Of a stretch of 64,000 nucleotides of DNA, positions 28,601 to 40,600 are shown piece by piece (position 1 is the stretch's first letter; each line of letters starts with the position of its first letter). The DNA comes from Astropecten irregularis. Its lineage: Eukaryota > Echinodermata > Asteroidea > Paxillosida > Astropectinidae. Below the pieces are notes generated by a model. That model searched no databases. It saw only the letters and a program-made list of their open reading frames with translations, and was not told the DNA's origin. The stretch is from assembly GCA_963971285.1 (NCBI GenBank), contig OZ020255.1, positions 17,628,931 through 17,692,930 of the forward strand, given 5' to 3'. The translations under genes were made by a program, and so were the position numbers.

Positions 28601-31600
28601 CGCGCTCGCGACGTCACATTCAGATGTTCGGACAAACAAGTCACACGTTGCCCAATTAACTTACAAGTAAAAGTTGTGATGTTTTTCTGAACATCCGGGG
28701 AACTTTAGCTGTCGATATAAAGGGCGTACATTATTCTATAAATATTGTAGCTCGAGCGCGGAGCCCTATTCAATGTGCGAGTGTAGACTGGTGATCATGT
28801 TCACCCTTGCTGATAATTTCGGACACATCACATGAGCATGTCGGATCAAAGGGAATGGGTGTGGACCATGGGCGTCCAGGTATATTAGAGTAAGGATTCA
28901 TAGAGGTTGAGTTGAGGGGACTGAATCATCTTGATTTAGCCCTATAACTGTCTTCGAGACTTCCATTCCAACTATCCTGATGTATGGTTAGCCTCATACA
29001 TGCAGATGATGTCAAGTCTGGCTCTATCTAACATAGTAAGAAGAGTGTGATTTTCTTGACTCATTCATTCTGGGGCGTGTCGAGCTGAGTTACTAAATCT
29101 GTCTTACTAACAACCTACATTTAGATATATTCAAGAATAAAGTACCCATAGCATCCTGGCATAAAATATTTACACACACTCACACTTATAAAGGTACAGT
29201 GCAGGATTGGTAACATACCCAAACAGAAATGCTCAGACTCACGTATAACTTTCAGGGTATTAAGATGGTGATGGTAGGAACATACTTTTAAAATATTTCC
29301 ACCTGAAATGGTGTATTCATCAAGAAATTAGTGAAACAAAGACCGAAAACAGTTTTGATCTTGTGGTAAGATCAAAACCATTCATTATGTTTTATAAGTA
29401 GAACTGAGTCAGGTTTTCGCTTTTTTCTCATGTGCATACTGGACCAAACAAATTGTGAGTGCTGTTATGTGACCTTTACCAATCATGTATTATACCTTTA
29501 GGTCATTTCATTTCAATTTGATCCGAAACGAAGGGAAATGAAGAGCGGAATTAAACATACTGTAAATGCTCGTCATCATGAAGTTTAGGGCTTAATTTTC
29601 ATTCCCTCGGGGACTTAGACTACCCTGCAAAACTGTTCAGAGTCCCGGTTTAGTGTTTAAAAATAACCGATGACATATCTTCAGGGTGTCACAAGTCATC
29701 CCCGTGAAACACCAGGTCTCAGCATCTGTTCCGTGTACTTTTAAGGACAGACTGCAATTTGATCGTATTTCAAGTTACAGAAAATAAAGGATATCTCTAT
29801 GGTATTGTGCATTATGTACTTGAACACAGGCCTGCAAATTGAGAGTGTACATGTACACCTGTATGGCCAAAAACAGAAGCTATGCAATGCATTACAATGT
29901 ATAAGAATGTATAAGAATGTAGCCTATACAAATGTATTAAAATGTATTACAATACATGTACATAATTATACAGGGATTTGTGGAACCCAAAAATTCATCT
30001 TGATCATTAGGCAAAGTCACACTCTTCTTGCCAGATGGTATCCCTATCAGTTAACTAGACAATGACTGGTATTCTGCTATGTACCAGTGTAAAGTCATAG
30101 TTTCAATTAGGCTGGTTTCCATACACTATTATTCAAAACATACAGGAATCACATGTCATGTATGTTGTATCAACAACGCAACTTTCATTTGCATGAAATC
30201 ATACTGTAATGCATCCTTGTTTGAAAGAGCGCCCTCTATCTATCGTTCAGTCTTATAATTAGATCCAAGAGATCTGTCTTGGTTAATAATGCAAAACAAT
30301 GGGACAGTTCAACAATGACTATTGTGTGAAGAATGTGTCTATTCTCTCAAGGAAGGCTGTAACTGTCACTGGTTTTACTTTCAGTGACTGATGGGTCCAC
30401 TGACAGTAGTTTCACATCTCAGCATGCATACACATGTACCAGTCTGTACATGTGTATACAATGTACAGAAACTACATCACATTAGATTATGCCAAGATAG
30501 AAACTGAAATGTCATTTTTAAACCAATAAAATAGAGTTCAATCTGTCTCATCCAATGCCGAGTAGTACGTAAGTCCAAAGCAGGGGCCAATTTCATAGAG
30601 CTGCTTTCAGCAGAAAATCTGCCAATTTTGCTTAAGCATGAAAAGTCTTCCTTGATCAAATAGGATTGCCAACCAAATTTTCATGTGATGTATACTGCTT
30701 TTGACTTGTATTCGGTCACTGTTTGCTGAGCATAACATTCACAACGAGTTTTGTCTGACATGAATGTTATTTACCAAGGTTTTTGGTGCTTAAGCAAATT
30801 TTGGTGCTTAAGCAGCTCTATGAAATTGGCCTCAGATCACCATCCCCTACATGTTTACATGTACATGTGTACATACACAGCTATCATGCCCTTGGCCCTA
30901 ATGTCCGAAGACTGGAAGTCCTTCAAAGTCTTGCCACACAAGACACCAGAGAGAAAGTTTACACAAGAACTGTTTAATGTTAGGTGTACTTGAACAGTAT
31001 ACAAGGACTTCCTGCATTGCTTCAACTTGTATACATAAACCTAGGCATTATAAACTCCAGAAAACAGGTGAGCCACTTCCACAGGATCTGACCTCGACCG
31101 AGTACCGGTGAAAGAACCCAAGCTGCGACACTGCAGGCAGCTACAACGCCAACCGATGATGATGCCATGCCTGTGGAATGTGCACCAGTCAACAGAGCCA
31201 GCCCAGGAAGTAAAGTTCAATGCTAGTATTATAAATATCATGCAAGTCATGTATGTATACACACACATAACACAGTGCGCAGCCAGGCGATACTGAGTTA
31301 TTAAAATCACCATTATGAAAAAAGAGAAGTTTTACGGTTGTTTATTTTTCACAACTCTTCACAATGTCAATACATTTGGGTGAAGATTAATATCATTCTG
31401 TGGTTTTGGATTCTAGGAAGTTTTCATAGCTGTCAGTGTTAATAGTGACTTGACAATATTTTGGTTTTGTTGCTATACATCCGTTTTTCCTATTCTGGGC
31501 TATGCACACACACAAGATCGCATACATATAAGGTGTGTAATATTAGGAGTGACATACAGGTTGACAATTTCTTCTATGCACTTCGCTGAACTGTGTATAA

Positions 31601-34600
31601 TTTTAATGAATTCCAGAAAATCTAATTATGGACTGATCCCCATGACTGAATTTTTTTCCTCCTTTTTAAACGGAAATCCAAAGCCGCCTGTTATTATTAT
31701 TATGCATAAATGTACAAGGAGCAAAGTTATATGCACAAGTTTCAAAATTTGTAAGTGATTAATGGTATGATACTGTATTATGGAATGTACAGACATGTAA
31801 TATGGTTTTACACAAGAGACATAAAAGGTACAGTATACGTACAGTCTGACAGTAGACATGTAGCCCTACATTTACATTGTACATAATGTTCGTGAATACA
31901 GGCTTATACAAATTACAATGTACATGTATGTGTGTAAAATACTGCCCTATTGTATGTACAAGTACTGTAATCATAATGGATTGCTGGTATGCCTGGCAGC
32001 CGAGGGCGCTAATATCTGCAACGTAGCCAGCGCTTTGTAACTTAAAAAAAAAAGGCGCTTAATAAATGTAATAATTATTATTATTACATGTAAATGTATG
32101 TAGTATCAGTACAAACTACATGTATGTAGGCCTACAATTATTGTGTCTGTACTGTGCAGATTACAATCATAGTATTTGATCACTTTTTGTGGAATGTGTT
32201 TGGATCCCGGAATATACTATGCGATACAAAAAGTTCAATGTAAAAACTCCAATTCCTAAGTTACATTACCTCACACCGTTTAGTTAAATGACTTGCAAAA
32301 GGTGCTGCCGACCCAATCAGTAAAATCAAAGAAATAACGGGCCATGACCTCCGTTTTAATAAGACAAAAAAAAAACCCTAGAGGTATATATTTAGCACGA
32401 CCTCGGGGGCAGACGTTATCTGATGTCCCCATTCTGATGGGGTCCCGGCAGCAGCCTGTGTAGCCCTAGGAGTAATACAGGAAACGTTTAATAAAGGGAG
32501 GACCCGGTCATCCTATCCTGGACTGTACTACATAGGGTGATAGCTGGTCCCTAATGACATGGCCGGATTCCTGCCGACTGCGATAAAACACACGTGAATT
32601 TAACATGAGGGGATGGGGAGGGTTTTTTTTTTTCAGCATAATAATACATGTACAATGTCATGTTAGGAAGATAACGAGGTCGCCCATTACTAAGTTCGGC
32701 ATCCATGGCTATTTAAAGAAAGGTTACCCCTAATAAATAATCCAAACGATAATTTAGAAGAAGTGACTTGATCTTGAGTTGGAAAAATATGGCCTTTATA
32801 CAAAATGAGGCTTGAGGCTAGGTTTGGGATTTATTTTGCTACCCTCATTTTGTGTCCTAAATGAAATCAAAGGCTTGAGATACATGGCAAAGCTGGAGCC
32901 TTTCTTCGGCTTCGTCATGTGGCCCCATGTGGGGCATCAAATGGCGGTAGTGAAATAAATCACTGAAATTCAGTTTCCTTCCTCTCCAGAAAATGTTCAC
33001 GTCAAACTTTGTAAAAAAAAACAACGTTTCCACGAATATTATATTCCACTGTGGTCATGGTGGTAATATTTTGCGTATGTTCGCATTGGATGAGTTGCAA
33101 CTTCCGCAAACTTTCTGCCTTTTCCACAAAACTTGATCAATCATATCGAATACAGCATTCACGTCAGACTTCGTAACAAAAAAAGTTTCCAGGAATATCA
33201 TATTCCGCAAGCGGTTATATTTTGTGGATGTCCGCATAAATATGTAATTTCAGCTTGCACAAACTTCATATGCATTTTCTACAAAACTTGACCAATTATA
33301 CAGGATGTACAATGTTCACGTCAGACTTGGTTAAAAAAAAAAAGTTTCCACGAATATTACGTTCCACAGTGGTAACATTTTGTGTATGTCCGCAATAGAT
33401 TAATTACATCTTCCGCAAGGTCGGGCCTTTTCCCATACATAACTTGATCAATTTCATACCGGATGCACACGCACAGTGAATTGGTGAGGTGGCACAAATC
33501 ATTGACACTGTCACTGTGATCAGCGATCCTAACAGAGGTCACAAATTCTACACTAAACTTTTCAACAACTCACAAAATAACAGAGTTTGATCTGTTCCTA
33601 GCTCTATGGTTTGAATTACTCTTCAGATACAGAGTTGACCCTGTGAAATGTCCCCCTGTGGAGTGTAAGCATGTAACCTACAGGCCTACAGTCAATGAAC
33701 AACACTTGACTACCAGTATTTGGAGAGAATACTGTCCAGCTGTCTATTGATTTTGTTTTCCTTGCACAATTCAAATCAAATGGTGCCTAAGTTGATGATT
33801 TTTGACACAATATTGCATTACAATTACAGTTTTTCTATGTACATGAATGCCACAGGTCTAGTGAACAAAGTTCAGGTCTAGTAAAACATGTAAAATGCTT
33901 CAGTTACTAGACCTGCTGTCCAGTGCTATTGTTCACGAAATTCAAGCCCTGATGACAGCGACACCAGAGTTTGTAATTTCATCAAATTGGCAAAAGGGCA
34001 ATTCCAGCGTAACGGACATGACAATTACACAGTATTTGCCTTTTTCAGAGGATCATGAAGTAGGATTGGCAGTTTGCAAACAATTTTAATTAGGCTTATC
34101 AGACACATTTAACTATCAGTGACATATGTAGTAAATTTTATATAATTTCATTGAACAGTTGTAGAGAAAATGCACTTCTTGTGACCGTAACGGACTTGAT
34201 GTCATGTCCGTTACGGTCACAAGAAGTGCATTTTCTGATGTCATGTCCGTTACGGTCACAAGAAGTGCATTTTCTCTACAACTGTTCAATGAAATTATAT
34301 AAAATTTACTACATATGTCACTGATAGTTGTGACAACTGTTATGTGTCTGATAAGCCTAATTAAAATTGTTTGCAAACTGCCAATCCTACTTTATGATCC
34401 TCTAAAAAAGACAAAAAATGTGAAATTGTCATGTCCGTTACGCTGGAATTGCCCAAAAGCTTTCCAACGCTACTCCCCAAAAGACCAACATAAATACACG
34501 AAGGGCAAGTACACGTAGGCCTATACCGTAAATCATTGACAAACAGTTGTTTTTCTGTTGTAGGCCAACAATAGACCAACCAATTTGACCATGATAGCCT

Positions 34601-37600
34601 TATTATCTATAGACAAGCAACTTACCACACTTTACAACACGGGACATGTTACACCACTACATGACGGGAAAGTACACCTTGTCACTGCTTCACATAAACA
34701 CAGAATGAATCCTAGAACTGTAATTGACTCTCCGACCACATTAAGTCACGAAACCATTCACTGGAAAAGTCTTTTTACAACGATTCAATGACATGCAGAG
34801 TATAATATCACGGTCCCCCAGCAAGACTGAACAATTGTGTGCACTGCATTCGTTTTTTTATCTTTGTTTGCTTAACCAACCTCAATGCACCAATGGAATG
34901 ATATCAATGGAGTCCAGCATATTATAAGCCTACAAATTATGCGACTTTGGAACTTTGCACTCATTACCCAGAATAGAAGGTTTTGAGGGTGCCATTACCG
35001 TGACGACTTGCCATCAAGTGGATGTTCTGTTTTCATTTTGGTTATGAATTATGATTTTTTTTCCTAGAACAAGAGCACTGTGTCATGCACATACAACCAC
35101 ACCACTGTAATGGCATCAGTGATTAAATTCAAGTACCATTACACATTTAAATTAAGGATTCTTCTAAAATTCTCCCGCACATTTTTTGACTTTTAAAAGG
35201 GTAATTTCTCATAATTTGTGGACACGAATCATTTGAAAAGAATTTTTTTAACTTACAGTTTTCACTTGGTATCACTGGTAAGTGCCTGCATATGCCGACT
35301 GCTAGGCATACTCTAAGCATGCAGGGGATAAAATTGAAGCAGAAAATCTACACCAAATTTGGACTGCAACCGGTCCTCAGGCCTCGAAGTAAACTACTCC
35401 TCCTGAAGTGCATGTACAAACTCACAGAAAGGTTCCGACAGCATCCAGTTCCAAAATCAAACAAAACCACTTTCTGACGACCGACAGTATATAAGTGTAA
35501 TCCTGCAAGGTAAATTCCAGAAAACTTTCAAACTTTGTTCCTCGTTTCTCACCACTACATTGTCTAATACTGGCACAGGTGTATACAGGTACATGTACAG
35601 GTGTATACAGCAAGTTGTGTCGCACAGTGAATGTTTTGGTCGGCTGAGCACAGCACAGCAGCCAGCTTCAATTCTACTAACAGTCTACCACCGGGCTCCA
35701 GTGACAAAACCTGTATGACTATTGAATGGTATCATACATACAGTACCTTTTGATACTGACGCTGGCATTGTCATTCAAATGCTCTTATTTCACTGAGTGT
35801 ATTTTTTTTTTCTATTTTATTTATATCCTGTTTGACTGTCAGTCTCCATTTCGGCACGGCATGTCCGTTGGTAGTTTGGTCCCACCCACTCCATTCTGGC
35901 TGTGTTGAGCTTGTATCTCAAAGCCCATGCTGTGCCCACCTACAACTGTACAAGGCCATGTACATCATGTAGGTCTTCATTCAAAAGTTGTAATATTTTC
36001 AAATACACAGTGGACCTGCGATCAAAAATTTCACAAGGATGTGAAAATCCTGACTGTCCTAATCTTGTGTGCACTCTGCAGTAAATAACAAGACCGGCCT
36101 CCCCTAACAAATTACAGGGAATTATATTTGTAATACCCTAAGTATGCATTTATGGTAGATTAATTGGGATATGTCCAATACATCATAACACGTAGGATGT
36201 TCTAAACCCACTCAGACACGCCTCTAAGTAAACACTTGACAGCTAGACTTGTCAAGCTTGTGAACACAAACAAGTCGGCCTACACATGCACCATATCTGG
36301 TAATGCTATTCAAAGAAAATAAGGAAGTAAATAGGCTTTAATATTTTTTTCTGGCATCGTGCATCAGGAACAAAGATGGATATTCTGTTCAAATACAGTT
36401 GATGTAAAAGCCATACTCTCTGAATATTAACATACATGATGAAGTTCAAATGTCAGTTATGGTACACACTTGAGCTTGGACTTTTATTTCAGCTCCGGAA
36501 CAGTCACAAGATTAAACGTAAAACAATTATATAAAGAGAACGGTCTCTTAGGGTCTCAATTCAGGTAAGAAGTTCAGTAAATTTTGTAAATTTGAATCTA
36601 ACACAATTCATAAAAGTACTGAAAGTTCTGCATTTTATCGTGTCAGGAATAGTGATTGATTAATTGACATCATGATCTCATCACCCAGCACTGGTACCAA
36701 TGGATGTACATGTACATATATGTACGCCTACATGTATACATAGGCCTACTTGATCTGCTCTGTGAGTCTATGAATGACCGTATGATTTTGCTTTCAGAGT
36801 TCCCAATTCAGTCCCCTGGGCTTCGAAATGATGAATCACCAATGAATAAATAATGTGACACACGTAAGAACATGACACAAAACCAGCAGCGCCACCAATC
36901 ATCACGATGAACTGTTTTGATAGTCCATGAATGAAAAATTGATATGAATGATTATAAACCATCGCCATCACCCAGCAATGAACATGCCAGATCACCCAGC
37001 GACCTCACACCTCGCCATCCAGCCTCCCTCTCAGCGTCCTTATCCTAACTGTGAATACTTCCTTCAACTCCACTGCCCTTCACGCTGTTAGGGGCACGGA
37101 CAAAAAAAAAACACCAACAGAACATTTCCTGGTCAGTTACCAACACAAAGCAGCCGTAACTGTTACCAGTGAATCTGAATGAGAAACTATACAGCATGAC
37201 TCGTGTCAGAGTACCAGCTGGCTGAGATTTCAAGGATGATGTTTCTGAAATCTCCTGGGGTGCTGCGTGTGCCCTGCACTTTGACTCCGTGAGAACCAAG
37301 CTCTGCTTTTCTTTTCTTTTCTTCAATTTTTTTTTTTGCAAGGTCGGAGTTCAAGTGCTGGATCAAACCCACTATGAGCTCTGCGATCAAAACACTGAGT
37401 GAACTGAACAAGTGACTGAGCTTGAAATGCGGTAGCTGTGAGTGTGTGCAAAAACTACATGTAAGTATTCACACTGTGCCTGTGCAACCATAGAGCTATA
37501 AGAAGGTCTCTTCCTACATGTAACATGTCCTTGCGCTATGGTGCAACCATGATGACAAGACCTTCATGTTCATTTGCACTGGATTACGGCTAAAGGAACA

Positions 37601-40600
37601 CCATGGAGGAAAAAACACACACTTTAAACTCTAGATTCATGTACAACATCTAAGACATTCAGCCTGGAAGATTTGGGTTGACAAGTGGATACACAAACTT
37701 GGCAATTTTGGGGTTTTTTTTACAATGAAAAGGGGACCATTTCTGTTACCGTTAGGGAATTTTTCCCATGGTTATGGCACGTGTCCTTCTCTCAGAGATG
37801 GTGGAACATTAACAGAAATATTTGGAGGAGCACCAAGACAATGACCAGGGCCACTGAGGCAGTGGCCAGAGGCACCACCCAAGGCACCCGAAGGCGATGA
37901 TCAGGGACACCAAGGTGCTGACCAGGGACACCAAGGCAACAACCAAGGGCACCAAGGCAATTACCAGGGACACCAATTAGGCAAAACACCTTGTTTTCCA
38001 AACCTACATGTAAACTCTGACAAGGTTATTTCAGAAATTCAGAGACTACATACATGACATAAATCGAAGCAGCACAGCAACAGTGCTACACAGGATTCTG
38101 CAGAAGATGGGTTTTTTTTCTTGCTCTGGGCTCAATTACACATAAAGTAGAAAAGCAAACAGGGAAAAAGTCCAAACAAACATTGATACCAGCAAGAATA
38201 TTAATTCCAGGCTTTTGAATTCAAAAAGACATCTTAAGGCCTTAGGGTGCCCCCAGGGAACCAAACATTTTGGACCCGCATGTGATATTTCCATTTTTCC
38301 TAACTTTAGACCCCCGCGGTATAAATTTGTGTTAAATTGAGGGTGCTTTTTACATAATACTCTATACATTCTACATCAACAACCACATATTTATCAAGCC
38401 AAGGGAAGTATTGTGTATAAAAACCGACACTCAATGGAACATGGGCGAACTTTCTACCGTTGTTCAACGAAGGTCGTATTTAACACAGTGGTGTTCATGA
38501 ACATAAATTGCCAGCAAAGGATATGAGCAGTGAAGCGGACAAACGTCTACCCGGCACGTATTTAACAAGCGAGGATTATGCTGGTAGTATCAATACACGC
38601 AGAAGGGCTCAATCTTGTAATCCAGAGGGGGGGGGGGGGGGGTTGCTAAGCCATGGCCATGAAAGTATAAGGTGCGGGATTATTATTCTTATTATGCTGT
38701 GTAATTGTCTGCATGGGAATTGGGCTTTGTGGTGTAAGGACGAAAACTACGATCCCCACCACCTAAGCAACCATATTACATTACATGTTCTGCATGCATG
38801 TACTGTAGTTTGCAGTTGAATGTACTTCATGCAAGTTGGAAATTTGTTTCAATGAATAAATCAAGACATAAAAAACCACAATTTTTGACCATTCATATTT
38901 TGATTGGTGCCGATAGAATCAACTCTATGATTAGAGGGTTCACGAAACAGAAGATCAGTTCAATGGAACTCACTGACGACAGAAACCGAAGACCGTGACT
39001 GCCATGGATGCATTTTTAACACAAGAGGGCCTCATTGGCAGAGCACGGAGCAGGTAACAGCCCAATATCATAATCAGTGAAATAATACCTGTTTTACAAA
39101 TGACAGTGACTGGATACATCTGCTCACATTATGTACAGCAAAATAAATGTGTACATTACATGCATGTTCTAACATATAGAGAAGGTCCTTTTGAGGGGTG
39201 TGGTAACTTAGAGGCATGGCTTGCCTAAACAAAATAGGCCTATAGGCTACATACATACAGTTTGCCATGTCATATTGTAGGCAAACCCTTGCCAGAAGTG
39301 ATGATGGATGACTTTTTTATCGTTCTTGGCAAGGACCCGAAAATCATTTCCCCACCTCCTAACCCCCACCACTGGCCCTCCAAAAACCCCACTCTCTCTC
39401 GTGCCCCTCCCCCCAAAAACTACACCACACCACACCACACCAAACAGTCCGCCAGGGCACTGCACTTGGACCAATGCGTCATGCCGACGGCCTGCATCTG
39501 CACTTAGACAAGTCTAACCCCAGCCCTACTGCTGCTGCAGAGGGCTAGGGAGACAGGAAAGGAAGTGTGATAAATAGCCGCTTCCCGGCACCCTGCAGCT
39601 ACCAGGATTGCAACGTCGACCAGACAGCACCAAGCAAACATACATACTGCATGTGTGCAGTATACATACAAATGTACATACACACAGCGTGGATTGCAAG
39701 CGTTCTCGTGTCGAGAAGTCTGACACAGGAACTACGCGCGTGTCTGGGTTGCTCTGACAGTGTCAAGGAAAACGCTACTCCTCGGAAAATTTTCCGAAGG
39801 AGAAAAAAAACATTTCAGGGACCCGTAATGACTCACTGGTCCTACTCTCTGCTAGTTTCTTCCTCCTTCGGTTGAACCTGCATTGAACATTTCGTCTCAA
39901 GTCTGACAATTCAACACATACATGTACGATGCACTGCCAAATCATTAGTCTAACGGCCAATTAGTTTTTTAGAATGCGGAGAGGTTCTAAGAACTTGCCA
40001 GACCGCATTGAGCAGATCCACATGTCAACCCCGGAAATCAAATCAACTTTATCTAATGGTTCGTCTGATTGATGCCACAACATTTTTTATGAACTAGATA
40101 ATTTATAATGCACCCTGGCACAAAATAATTAGAAAGTGTTTTGCAACAAGTACTGTACATCACAGGGTGCAAGTACCAGCACACTTCACTCAAATTACAA
40201 ACCAATATTGCTTTATATTTATAAATATAAATAACTTTGCATATTGTACATCAAATTTTTCAAGTAATTAACAATTCTGTACTCACTCATGATACTGTAT
40301 GAACAGTGTACTTTTTCCGACCTGGATCTACATGTACATGTATGTATGCAGATGATATCAGCATTATATGCATACCACAGGGCAGACTCTACCAACCCAT
40401 CTACAGCCAGGAGCTCCTCGCAAATGAACTGAGCGAAAAAATGCCTGGTGCCAGCCTAACCTGGGGCCCCTCCGCATCTGTGTTTTTCAGATTCAAACTG
40501 AAATTTGAACCCGACCCATAAACCTGGGAGAAGCCATGCAGATCTATGATGATTAATTTTCTTTGCACATGTCCCCTTGGGGGGCTTGAGAGCAACAGAT

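Noticed and set aside
39360-39450. CACCACACCA/CCCCC-rich stretch as a possible regulatory element
   Set aside because: Simple-sequence tract with no matching partner or conserved context.
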